64,000 bases of DNA, taken from the NCBI RefSeq assembly GCF_009812055.1, contig NZ_WQNH01000006.1, positions 62,001 to 126,000 of the forward strand. Reading direction: 5' to 3'. Made by a program: the position numbers and the translations under genes. Numbering within the stretch: the first letter of the stretch is position 1; every line of letters starts with the position of its first letter. The stretch comes from Chelativorans xinjiangensis (GTDB taxonomy: Bacteria > Pseudomonadota > Alphaproteobacteria > Rhizobiales > Rhizobiaceae). The notes beneath the pieces are model-generated. The model ran no database searches. It had not been told where the DNA came from and saw nothing but the letters and a program-made list of their open reading frames with translations. Positions 33,136-43,800 of this stretch are shown piece after piece.

Positions 33136-34592
33136 TGGCTTGCCCTCGTGGAAGGTATAGTCGGCGCTTCATGCTTCCGGAACGGCACTTCCAGCACCCA
33201 CGTTCTCCCCACGCCGGAAACCGGCATGTGCATCGCCGCCACCGCACCGGCCAGCAGGTAGAACATCAACCCAAGGTCATAAACGGTCCCGGAAACCAGC
33301 GCCTCGGCAAGACCGGCGACCAATCCCGCTTTGGCGGCCCTGGCGATCTTATCGTCCACATCTTGGCCGGCACCGCCCCTCCCCACCCGCGAAAACAGGA
33401 TGGAGCCGAAGAAGATGAAGAAAATGACCGTGCCCAGCAAGCCGACATTGGACAGAAGCACGAGAAGATAGCTCGACGCGCGGGCGCTCCCCAGCCCCGC
33501 GCCAAGCCCCCACGTATCCAGGAAGGCCTGGTAGGCGACGGCGTTCCACATGAAGCGTTCCCGCCCGGATTGACTCTCGAGCTTGGAAAACAGGATCTCG
33601 TCGAGGAAATCCATAATCCGCTCCACCGCCTCGGGCATGAGGAGGATGGTCGTTAGAATAATGAGCGGAAGCCCAAACACCGCCCCGGCCAGAAAGACGG
33701 GCCGGCCCACGGGCTTCCTGCCGACCGATCCCTGTGCCGACCTTAGGCCGAGGAACAGAACGACGGCCGCAAGCGCGACGAGCCCGGTGGTGGACGTCGC
33801 CAGGAGCAGCACAACGAGGAGCAGGCCTGCCAGCGTGCCGCTGGTCCAGGAGCGCACCCGGTCGAGCCAAAGGCTGGCAATGAAGGCGAACAGTACCACC
33901 GTGTAGCCGGCAAAGGCCGAAGCTTCGGGAAACGTGCCCGAAATGCGCTTGAAGCCGGCTTTCTCGGCGCCGGTCAGCAAAGCGTAATTGGCTGTGCGGA
34001 CATAGTCGAACAGATAGGCGGTCCCCGAATAGTGGGTGACCACGTCGAATAGAGCGAAAGCCAGGTTCGCCGCCCCCAGCACAAGGACCACGCTGGCAAG
34101 ATGGGCAAGTGAGCCGACGCGGCGAAGATAGGCGAAGGTGAACGCGAAGCAGACCAGCCCGCCCAGCGCATAGACAGCCTGTGTTATGTTGTTGGTGGAC
34201 GGCGCCAACGGAACCATGGAAATGGCGCTGCGTCCCGCCGCTATCCGCTGCACGACCATCGTCTCCGTCATCCCCTCCAGAAGCCGCGGGAAGAACACCG
34301 CGGTGACGAGCGCATAAACGGTCAAAAGCAGAAGCCAGAACCCGGCACGCGGCGCAGCCACGGCAGCCAACACCGGCCCTTCCCCGAACGCCATGAACAG
34401 GCGCAGGGAGTAGAAGACCAGGAACAGGCTCGGCACGAGCACCGAGGCCCCGCCCAACCCCGACAGGCTGAAAGCGGCCGCCGCGCCGAAAAGCGTCGAC
34501 AGGACCATGATGGAGAAAGCCCGGCGGATCGGGGCGAACAGAACGGTCACCCCAAGAACCATCGTCACAATGCCGAGCAACTCGATATTCAT
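33132..34592 (-). CDS. O-antigen ligase/Wzy-like exopolysaccharide polymerase
   Basis: The 486-aa protein has about eleven predicted transmembrane helices and one large periplasmic loop between helices in the second half (around P-E-A-V-E-R-I-M-D-F ... G-R-E-R-F-M-W-N-A). That is the WzyC/O-antigen-ligase pattern, and S-G-R-E-R-F-M-W is close to the conserved R-x-x-x-W loop motif. It most likely polymerises EPS repeat units in the periplasm. The open frame extends far upstream in antisense to the glucanase gene, but ATG 34592 starts the first helix and is preferred. It is coupled to the pyruvyltransferase by ATGA and divergent from the GH16 gene. Confidence 0.82.
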   Translation of the reverse strand: MNIELLGIVTMVLGVTVLFAPIRRAFSIMVLSTLFGAAAAFSLSGLGGASVLVPSLFLVFYSLRLFMAFGEGPVLAAVAAPRAGFWLLLLTVYALVTAVFFPRLLEGMTETMVVQRIAAGRSAISMVPLAPSTNNITQAVYALGGLVCFAFTFAYLRRVGSLAHLASVVLVLGAANLAFALFDVVTHYSGTAYLFDYVRTANYALLTGAEKAGFKRISGTFPEASAFAGYTVVLFAFIASLWLDRVRSWTSGTLAGLLLVVLLLATSTTGLVALAAVVLFLGLRSAQGSVGRKPVGRPVFLAGAVFGLPLIILTTILLMPEAVERIMDFLDEILFSKLESQSGRERFMWNAVAYQAFLDTWGLGAGLGSARASSYLLVLLSNVGLLGTVIFFIFFGSILFSRVGRGGAGQDVDDKIARAAKAGLVAGLAEALVSGTVYDLGLMFYLLAGAVAAMHMPVSGVGRTWVLEVPFRKHEAPTIPSTRASH

Positions 34593-34752
34593 GCGGCGAT
34601 CCCCGCCCCTTATCCGGAAGCGGCATAAATTATCACCGTTGCCCCCCGCCGTCGTTCCACCCCCGGTACCGCTTATGATGTATGGCGCGCACCGTTCGCC
34701 CGTCTGGTTAGGGCCTTCGCCCATGAAGTATGCTGAGCCAGGAGGTAGCCAT

Positions 34753-35598
34753 ATGAATTCCCCGGAACAAATCCCCCTCAAGACACGCAACGTCCCGCAT
34801 GGTGGCGGAGGTAGAGCTTTTCTTGCAGCGGCTACCCTTGCGGCAATGATCTTCGCCGCCTCTCCAGGTATCGCCGGCTCGGCGGAAGACCGGCTCGATC
34901 TGGAGGAGATGAGCGTCTCCTTCGAGGAGGAGTTCGATACCCTCAGCGTCTCCGCCTGGGGACCAGGCACGCGTTGGATCGCGCACACGCCCTGGTCCGG
35001 AGACTTCGGCGGCGCCCGCTTCGCCGACCCGGAGGAAAACCCCTTCACCGTAGACGACGGCATCCTGCGCATCGAGGCGAAGAGGGACGCCGAGGGCGAA
35101 TGGCGTTCCGGTTTGCTGGCGTCCGTCGATCCGAAGGGAAACGGCTTTGCGCAGCAATATGGCTACTTCGAAATGCGCGCCCGCCTGCCTATGGGTCCGG
35201 GCGTATGGCCCGCCTTCTGGTTGATCGGCAAGGACCGCTCCCGCTTCACCGCAGAAATAGACGTGATCGAGTTCTACGGCGACAAGCCGGACGGCTACTC
35301 ATCCGTCGTCCATGTGTGGCATCGCGACGGCCGGCACTATTCGCGCTACTCGCGCAACGAGGTTTTTGGCGATGCCGACCCCGACGACTTCCATACCTAC
35401 GGTGTCAAGATCGACCACGACTGGATCCGCTTCTATTTCGACCGCGAGTTCGTGTGGAAGACCGAGACCCAGGAAGAGCACAGGCAGCCGCTCTACATCC
35501 TGGTCAACCTCGCCCTCGTCGATGGACCGACGAAAAACGACACTCCCGATCCATCCTCCATGGATGTGGACTACGTCCGCGCCTATCGCGCCGACTGA
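34753..35598 (+). CDS. Secreted glycoside hydrolase family 16 (beta-glucanase, ExoK/ExsH-like)
   Basis: The 281-aa protein has an N-terminal signal peptide (hydrophobic core about residues 22-36, cleavage near G-S-A-E-D at about 44). Its GH16 jelly-roll carries the catalytic motif E-I-D-V-I-E with nucleophile Glu168 and acid/base Glu173. Supporting blocks are Y-G-Y-F-E-M-R-A-R-L, W-P-A-F-W-L and the late F-H-T-Y-G-V. Such enzymes trim or size-adjust nascent exopolysaccharides in rhizobia. GGAGG ten bases before ATG 34753 sets the start. It is divergent from the polymerase gene, so the 160-bp gap holds both promoters. Confidence 0.9.
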   Translation: MNSPEQIPLKTRNVPHGGGGRAFLAAATLAAMIFAASPGIAGSAEDRLDLEEMSVSFEEEFDTLSVSAWGPGTRWIAHTPWSGDFGGARFADPEENPFTVDDGILRIEAKRDAEGEWRSGLLASVDPKGNGFAQQYGYFEMRARLPMGPGVWPAFWLIGKDRSRFTAEIDVIEFYGDKPDGYSSVVHVWHRDGRHYSRYSRNEVFGDADPDDFHTYGVKIDHDWIRFYFDREFVWKTETQEEHRQPLYILVNLALVDGPTKNDTPDPSSMDVDYVRAYRAD

Positions 35599-35887
35599 GA
35601 CTTGGGGATCGTTGCCGGCGGGCCGGTATTTTAATGCTTTTGGAACAGTGCCGCCTAGGGTGTGAAATGCGTCCTCGCCGAATGATCTAAAATGCAAATC
35701 CACATACAGCTTCCGGTCAGGAAGCCTTATCCGGATGAATATCTGTTCCTTTTCTCCCACGCGTGAAATCCTTGCACCAGAGAACGTGAGAAACCATTGA
35801 TTTTCTTGCGTTCTATCTGAAACGGCAAGGTTTCTCAGAGGCAATCTCCGCGGTCGGCGCAGATTATCTTGGAGGTGGGGTGCTGGA
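35599..35887. other. 289-bp gap before the NRPS/PKS operon
   Basis: No gene is seen. A weak hairpin CCGGC/GCCGG (35615-35626) followed by TATTTTA may end the glucanase transcript. The rest, moderately AT-rich around 35680-35850, should contain the promoter of the NRPS/PKS operon. Confidence 0.4.
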
Positions 35888-37831
35888 ATGAACAGCAATG
35901 AAGGGCGGGCGGAATTCTTTAATGGACGCGTAACGGCGGCGCGCCCCGCTTTTCAGGTGCGAAACAGCTACGAGCGCCGGCGCAGCATTCATGATCTCGT
36001 GAGCGAGCAGGCATCGCTGCGGCCGTACGCAATAGCCGTCCAGTTCGGCAGCACCCGCCACACCTACGCCGAGCTCGACCGTCGGTCCTCCGCGCTCGCC
36101 GGCGAGCTGATGCGGCTGGGCGTGGCGAAGGGCGACGTCGTCGGCCTCTTTTTGCCACGTGGGCTCAACACGATAACCGCCAAGCTGGCGATCCTGAAAG
36201 CCGGTGCGGCCTACGCTCCCTTCGACCCGTCCTATCCCGCCGAGCACCTCGACTACATGATCGGCGATTGCGATCCCAAGCTTATCCTGGTCGACACGGA
36301 GAGCGCCGGGGCGATCCGCGCGATTGCGACCGCCAGCGCCGTGTTCGACCTCGACCGCCTTCTGGAAAGCGCAGGAGAAGGCCCGCCTCAAGACCTGCCC
36401 GATGTCTCAGGCGGCGACGCTGCCTATGTCATGTACACCTCCGGCTCGACCGGCCGGCCGAAAGGTGTCGTCATTCCCCACCGCGGCATTGCCCGCCTCG
36501 TGCGTGACCAGAACTACATTCGTTTCGAGCCCGACGACGTCGTCCTGCACACTGCAACGATCTCCTTCGACGCGGCGACCTTCGAGATCTGGGGCGCGCT
36601 GCTCAACGGCTGCACACTGCTGGGAATAGGCGACCGCACGCTGTCGCTGCCGCGCATCGCCCAGGCCATCGACGACAATCGTGTCACCGTCATGCTGCTG
36701 ACGACGGGCCTTTTCCACTTGCTGGTCGATCATCGCGGTAGCCGGCTTGCCTCTTTGAGGCATGTGCTGTTCGGCGGCGAGGTCGCCTCGGCGGGTCACG
36801 CCAAGCGGTTCCTGCGAAACAACCCCGACTGCATCCTCACCAATGCCTACGGCCCCACGGAAGTGACCGTCATGGCGTCGGCCTACACCATATCGCCGGA
36901 TTTCGAAGGCGATGAGATTCCGATCGGACGCAGCATCGCCCACAGCCGCGTCCACATCCTCGACGGCGATCTCCGTGAGCTGCCGCCGGGTTCGGAGGGA
37001 CAGCTAGCGGTGTCGGGCGACGGCCTGGCGATCGGCTATCTCAACCGGCCCGACCTCACGCGCGAGCGCTTCGTCACCATCCATACCGCCGAAGGAACCT
37101 CCATGCGCTGCTACCTCACCGGCGATCTCGCCATGGTGGACAGCGAAGGGATCCTGCACTTTAGGGGACGCCTGGACCGGCAGATCAAAATCGACGGGAA
37201 GCGTATAGAGCTCGACGAGATCGAGGCTGCGCTGCGCCGGGATGCACGCCTTGCCGATGCCGTGGCCGTCTGCCATGAGAACAGCGCCGGCACCAAGCGG
37301 ATTGTCGCCTATCTGCGGCCTCACCCCCCGATGACTGTGAGCGAAGCCGATTTCGCGGCGGCAATCCTCTCGACATTAAAGACGGTGCTGCCTTCGCACA
37401 TGATCCCGAGCCGCGCCGTGGTGCTCGACCGGTTCCCCATGAATCAAGCCGGCAAGATCGACCGCTCCCAGCTCCCGCCTCCCCCGCCCGAATCGGCCGT
37501 GTCAACCGCACCGCCGCCGTCGGCCGGCGAAACCGAAGCGCTGCTGACGAAGCTCTGGGAGCAGGTGCTCGGCAGGACGGGCGTCGGCATGGACCAGAAC
37601 TTCTTCGATCTCGGTGGCACCTCCATGCAGCTCATCCGCGTACACGCCGCGCTGGAGGGAGCCCTCGGACGTTCGATCGACGTCGTGGCGGTCTTCCAGC
37701 ATCCCAACATCCGCAGCCTGGCACGCCATCTCGACAATGGCGGGCCAGATGCGGCGCCCGCCACCTCCGTCCAAGCGCGGGCGGACTTGAGAAAAAGAAC
37801 GATGTCCCAGTTCCGCCGGAGCGCCTCATGA
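35888..37831 (+). CDS. NRPS loading module: adenylation domain and peptidyl carrier protein
   Basis: The 647-aa A-PCP protein has no condensation domain and thus looks like the starter module. A-domain core motifs are Y-T-S-G-S-T-G-R-P-K-G (183-193), N-A-Y-G-P-T-E (319-325), Y-L-T-G-D (409-413), G-R-L-D-R-Q-I-K (427-434) and N-Q-A-G-K-I-D-R with catalytic Lys523. The carrier Ser579 sits in L-G-G-T-S-M. Aligned by eye to the Phe-activating domain of GrsA, the ten specificity residues read D-A-F-L-L-G-A-V-M-K. Asp at the first position indicates an alpha-amino acid, and the rest suggest a hydrophobic side chain; the exact amino acid is uncertain. GGAGGTGGGG precedes ATG 35888. The stop overlaps the next gene by ATGA. 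Confidence 0.92.
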   Translation: MNSNEGRAEFFNGRVTAARPAFQVRNSYERRRSIHDLVSEQASLRPYAIAVQFGSTRHTYAELDRRSSALAGELMRLGVAKGDVVGLFLPRGLNTITAKLAILKAGAAYAPFDPSYPAEHLDYMIGDCDPKLILVDTESAGAIRAIATASAVFDLDRLLESAGEGPPQDLPDVSGGDAAYVMYTSGSTGRPKGVVIPHRGIARLVRDQNYIRFEPDDVVLHTATISFDAATFEIWGALLNGCTLLGIGDRTLSLPRIAQAIDDNRVTVMLLTTGLFHLLVDHRGSRLASLRHVLFGGEVASAGHAKRFLRNNPDCILTNAYGPTEVTVMASAYTISPDFEGDEIPIGRSIAHSRVHILDGDLRELPPGSEGQLAVSGDGLAIGYLNRPDLTRERFVTIHTAEGTSMRCYLTGDLAMVDSEGILHFRGRLDRQIKIDGKRIELDEIEAALRRDARLADAVAVCHENSAGTKRIVAYLRPHPPMTVSEADFAAAILSTLKTVLPSHMIPSRAVVLDRFPMNQAGKIDRSQLPPPPPESAVSTAPPPSAGETEALLTKLWEQVLGRTGVGMDQNFFDLGGTSMQLIRVHAALEGALGRSIDVVAVFQHPNIRSLARHLDNGGPDAAPATSVQARADLRKRTMSQFRRSAS

Positions 37832-40800
37832 ACGAAACATCACCTCAAGCGGAAGCCCTCGCCGGCGAAGGCATAGGCAGCGTGGCGATCATCGGCATGT
37901 CCGGCCGCTTCCCCGGCGCGCCCTCCATCGATGCACTTTGGGAGCTCATCGCGCAGGGCAGACATGCATTCGCGCATTTCCCGCCCGAAGAGATCGAGGA
38001 CGCCTTCGGCGACGACGTTCGCACTGCCAAGGACTACGTGCCGGCGAGACCCCATCTCGACGATGTGGAGCTGTTCGACGCCGAGTTTTTCGGCATGTAT
38101 CCGCGCGAGGCCGCCCTCCTCGACCCGCAGTTTCGCGTCTTCACGGAGATCTGCTGGGAGGCCATCGAAGGCGCTGGCTACGACCCCTATGCCTGTCCTG
38201 GACAGGTGGGTGTCTTCGCCGGTTCCGCGCTTGCCACCTATCTCATCAACAATGTGCTGTCTGACCGCGAAAAAGCCGAGGCCTTCACCTCGAACTACCA
38301 GATCGGCATGTTCTCCGAGCTGATCGGCTCGATCAACGACACGCTCGCCACACGCGTCGCTTACAAGCTCAATCTGCGCGGCCCCGCCTTCACCATCCAG
38401 TCTGCCTGCTCGACGTCACTCCTGGCGGTCGCGCAGGCCTGCCAGAACCTCCTGACCTATGGCTGCGACATGGCGCTGGCCGGCGGTGTGTCGATCACCT
38501 TCCCGCAGAAGCGCGGCTACATCTATCAGGAAGGCGGCATGGCCTCCCCGGATGGCTTCTGCCGTCCCTTCGATGCCGATGCGGCCGGCACCGTCTTCGG
38601 CAGCGGCGCCGGCGTGGTGCTCCTGAAGCGCCTCGACGACGCGATGCGCGACGGTGACCACATCCACGCGGTCATCCTCGGCTACGGCGTCAACAACGAC
38701 GGATCCGACAAGGTCGGCTACACCGCGCCGAGCGTGGCGGGCCAGGCCGAAGCCATCGCCACGGCATATGCCAGCGCCGGCATCGCCCCTTCCACCATCG
38801 GCTATGTCGAGTGCCACGGCACCGCCACGCCGCTGGGCGACCCGATCGAGTTCGCCGGCCTGAGGAAGGCGTTCGGCGACGTCTCCACCAGATCGACCTG
38901 CGCTCTCGGCTCGGTAAAGGGCAATTTCGGCCATCTGGACGCGGCCGCCGGCGTGGCGGGGCTCATCAAGGCAGCTTTGGTGCTGCGCAGCGCCAAGATC
39001 CCGCCCATGGCGAATTTCTCCACGCCCAATCCGCGCATCGATCTCGACGACAGCCCTTTCTACATTCCGCGGGCGCTCTGTGAGTGGCCGGCAGATGGCC
39101 CGCGGCGGCGGGCGGGCGTCAGTTCCTTCGGCGTAGGCGGCACGAATGTGCACCTTGTCCTGGAAGAGGCGCCGCCCGCTCCTTCACCTGGAGAAGAAGG
39201 CGGAAAAGCAAATTACATCATACCTTTGTCGGCGCGAAGTGAAGAATCGCTCGCAGCCATGCGCCGCAACCTGGCCGAGGCGCTCCGCCGCAATCCAGGC
39301 ATCTCGCTTCCCGCCGCCGCCTACACGCTTCAAAACGGCCGGCACCATTTTGCCCATCGCACGGCGGTAATCGCTGCAAACGTGGAAGAAGCCGCCGCCG
39401 GCCTGGAGAACGAACGTCCGCTCGCCGGCACAGCGGAGGAAACCCCTCCGCCAGTCATCTTCATGTTCCCCGGCCAGGGCGCCCAATATGTCGGCATGGG
39501 CGGCGCCCTCTATGACAGCGAGCCCGAATTCGCCCGCTGGATCGATCACGGCGCCGGCCTTCTGGAAGCGCGGACCGGCATCGACCTGCGCAAATTCATC
39601 TGCCACGCGGGCGATCCCACCGACGAGATGTCGGCTGCCCTGCGCGATACGAAGATCGCCCAGCCGGCGCTCTATCTCATCGAATACGCGACGGCGCGCC
39701 TGTGGATGAGCCGCGGGCTCGTGCCTGCCGCGATGATCGGCCACAGCGTCGGCGAGTTCGTCGCCGCCACACTCGCCAACGTCATGTCCTTCGACGACGG
39801 ACTGCTTCTGGTGGCCAATCGAGGCCGGCTGATGCAGAAACAGCCGCAAGGCGCGATGGTCTCCGTCCGCGCCGAGGCCGACACGGTGCGTGCCCACCTC
39901 GACGAGGGCGTGGAGATCGCCGCGGTCAACGCGCCCAGGCTCTGCGTCATCTCAGGCACGTTCGAGGCCGTGGATGCCGCCTGCGCGCGGCTGCAGGAGG
40001 CCGACATCGCCTTCAGCCGCCTGCACACCTCGCACGCCTTCCATTCGGCCATGATGGACAAGGCGGCGGCAGCCCTGCGCAAGGAGACGGGCAGGCTCGC
40101 CTACGGCACGGCTACAATTCCCTACGTTTCCTGCACCACCGGCGACTGGCAGACCGATGCTCTTGGCACCTCGCCCGACTACTGGGCGCAACACTGCCGT
40201 GACGCCGTCCGCTTCGCCGACGGCCTTGCCACTGCCTGCCGCGACAGAAGGCCGGTCCTGCTGGAGGTCGGCCCCGGCCGAACGCTGTCCGTCTTCGCCG
40301 CGCAGACCATCAATCGCGGCGATCTGGCGGCGGTCGTCCAGTCACTGCCCGAGCATGACCGGGCGTCCGCCGCCCCCGCCACCTTCGCCGAGGCACATGC
40401 GCGGCTGTGGATTTCCGGCTGCGACCTCGACTGGCCGCAACTGCCGACGTCCGCCCAGCGGCGCCTTCCCCTGCCGACCTACGCCTTCCAGCGCCAGAAA
40501 CACTGGATAGAGGCTCCGCGGCCACACCGGCAAGTCTCCATCACGGCAGAGGCCACCGCACCGCAGGCCAACGCGCCGCAACCGGCACCCGAATACGGAA
40601 ACGATACCATGAACGCTGTCACGCAAGTTCCCTCCGAAAACAGGATCGAGAGGCTGGAAACGGCACTGCTTGCCCTTCTGGCTGAGATGTCGGGCGAGGA
40701 GCTGGCCGCCGACGCTATCGGCGCGACGTTCCTGGAACTCGGATTCGATTCCCTCTTCATCGGCCAGTTCGCGCAAAAGATCGAGAAGCAGTACAAGGTG

Positions 40801-43800
40801 AAGCTCTCCTTCCGCGAGCTTCTGAGCAGCATCCCGACCGTCAGCGCCCTCGCACGGCATCTCGACGCCGAGCTCCCGCCCGACGCGCTGCAGCCGGCCA
40901 CCGCCCCGGCGGCGCAGGCCCCTGTTCCTGCAATCCAGGCGCCGATGGTGCCGACGACAACGCCCTCCACATCGGCGGTGGGCGGTTTGGACGGGCTGTT
41001 CCAGTCGCAGCTTCAGATGATGCAGCAGCTTTTCGCCCAGCAATTGCAGGCGGCCCAGGCGTTGGGCGCTACCGTACCGTCGCCGTCCCCGACGCCACAG
41101 CAGACGAGCCCGCAGTCGACCATCTTCGCCAAGCCTCCCGCAACCGAAGAGGCCAAACCCGCCGAAGCGGAGACCGGCTCCGGGCGCCCGCGCCTCTATA
41201 GGCCCGGCATGCGCATCAGCGAGGGCGAACTGACGCCCCAAAAGCGTGAGTTCATCGCCGAGCTGGCGGAACGCTACGCCGCGAAAAACGCCAAGTCCAA
41301 GGCCTTCACCGATGCCAACCGCCGCCGCCTGGCGGACCCGCGCGCAGCCTCCGGCTTCCGCGCGGAGTGGAAGGAGATCGTCTTCCCTGTCGTTTCCGAC
41401 CGCTCCAAGGGCTCGCGCATCTGGGACATCGACGGCAACGAATATATCGACCTCGTCAACGGCATGGGCCAGACGGCCTTCGGCCATGCGCCCGACTTTG
41501 TCGTCAAGGCGATGATCGACCAGGTGAACAGCGGCTTCGCCATCGGCCCGCAGACGCCGCTTGCCGGAGAGGTGGCCGAACTCATCGGAGAGATGACCGG
41601 TCACGAGCGCGTGACCTTCTGCAACACCGGCTCGGAGGCCGTGATGGCTGCCATGCGGGTCGCCAGAACCGTCACGGGCCGGGAAAAGGTGGTCGTCTTC
41701 GGTAATGATTACCACGGCCAGTTCGACGAAGTTCTGGTGAAGGGCCGCAGCCGCTCGGGCGCGCCCACAGCACTGCCGATCGCCGCCGGCATCCCGCCGA
41801 CCTCGCTTTCCAACATGACGGTGCTCACCTACGGCGCGCCCGAAAGCCTCGACTGGATCCGCGCCAACGCCGAAGACATCGCGGCCGTCATCATCGAGCC
41901 CGTGCAAAGCCGCCACCCGGAGCTGCGCCCGGTCGAGTTCGTCCGGGAACTGCGCCGGATCGCCACCGAAGGCGAATTCGCTCTGGTCTTCGACGAGGTC
42001 GTCACCGGCTTCCGCGTCCATCCGGGCGGCATGCAGGCCGTCTGGGGCATCCGAGGCGACATGGCGACCTACGGCAAGGTGCTGGGCGGCGGCATGCCCA
42101 TCGGCGTCCTTGCCGGCGACAGCCGCTTCATGGATGCCCTCGACGGCGGCCACTGGGCCTATGGGGACGATTCCGTTCCCATGGTGGCGCCCACCTTCTT
42201 CGCCGGCACCTTCGTGCGCCACCCGGTCACGCTGGCGGCGGCCAAGGCGGTTCTGCAGCACATCAAGGGCGAAGGCCAGGCGCTTTACGGCCGGGTCGCC
42301 GACCGCACGCAACTGCTCGTGGAAGAGCTGAACGCGGACCTTGCCCGCCGCGGTATCGCCGGCACGGTCAACGGCTATGCAAGCTGGTTCGTGACGGACT
42401 TCGGCAGCCTCGATCCTCTCGGCGCGCTGTTCTACCCGCACACACGCATGCAGGGCATCCATGTGCAGGACGGCTATCCCTGCTTCCTCACGACCGTCCA
42501 TACGGAGGAGGATTTCCAGCGCATATCCGACGTCTTCCGCAATAGCCTCGATGCTCTCCAGGCTGCCGGCATCCTGGCGCCTTCCGAGGGGAAAACACTG
42601 ACCGCGGCCTCCATGCCGACGGCTGGAGAGACCGTGACATCGGCCGAGCTCACCGAAGCGCAGAAGGAAATCTGGCTCGCCGCCCAGGCGGGCGACGAAG
42701 CCTCCTGCTCCTTCAATGAATCCTTCAACCTCACCCTTGAAGGCATTCTGAACAAAGAGGCTTTCCGCCGCGCGCTCGACTTGGTTGCCGAACGCCACGA
42801 TGCCCTTCACATCCGTTTCTCGCGCGCGGGCGACCGGTTGGAGATCATCCCTGATTTCCGGATCGGCATGAAATTCAAAGATTGCGCCGAGGATCCGGAT
42901 CCCGAGGCCGCGCTTGAAGAGGTCGTCGCAGAGGAGGCCTACACGCCCTTCGACCTTGTGGCCGGGCCCCTTGCCCGCACGCAGCTCGTGCGCCTTGCCG
43001 CCGACCGGCACGTGCTCGTCTTCACCGCACACCACATCGTCTGCGACGGCTGGTCGACCAACGTCATCGTCGAGGAACTGGCCGCGGCCTATTCCGCGTT
43101 CGCGTCGAACCGCGAGCCCAACCTTCCGCCTGCGCTCTCCTTCGCCGCCTATGCGGGCAATCTCGCCAAGGTGGAGACGAACCCGGCGACGGAGGATTTT
43201 TGGCTAAAACAGTTCGAAACGATCCCGGAATTGGCCGAGCTGCCGACCGACCGGCCACGCCCGGAGCGCCGGACATTCGCGGGCGGCACCTGCACCGCGC
43301 ATATAGAAAAGGAGGCCTATAAGCGCCTCAAGAAGGCCGGCGCGAAGAACGGCGCCACCATGTTCTCGACGCTGCTCGCCGCGCTCCAGGTCATGATCGC
43401 GCGCCTTTCCGGCAGCACGGACATCGTCATCGCCGTACCGTCGGCGGGTCAAAGCCTGCTGGGCGACCAGACCCTGGTCGGCCATTGCGTCAACCTCCTG
43501 CCGCTGCGCCAGGCGGTCGATGCCGGCGTTTCGTTCGAGAAGCATCTGCGCGCGACGCAGCAAGGCGTCCTGCAAGCCTTCGAACATCAGGACTACACCT
43601 ACGGGACAATGGTCCGCAAACTCGGCCTGAAGCGCGACCCGAGCCGCCTGCCGCTCACGGAAATCCAGTTCAACCTGGAGCGCACGGCCAGGAACGCAGG
43701 ATTTGAAGGTCTATCGGCGCAGATCGCGCCGAACCCGAAAGCCTTCTCCAACTTCGACATGTTCCTCAACATGATCGAAAGCGAGGACGGCATCCGCATC

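Noticed and set aside
35615-35633. Strong terminator after the GH16 gene
   Set aside because: The stem is only 5 bp with a 2-base loop and the T run is broken. It is noted only as a weak hairpin in the gap entry.
40342-43035. Long antisense open frame (897 codons) inside the hybrid PKS-NRPS gene
   Set aside because: It is a mirror of a high-GC coding strand with strong third-position bias. It has no ribosome site or family motif, and the sense frame has clear catalytic domains.
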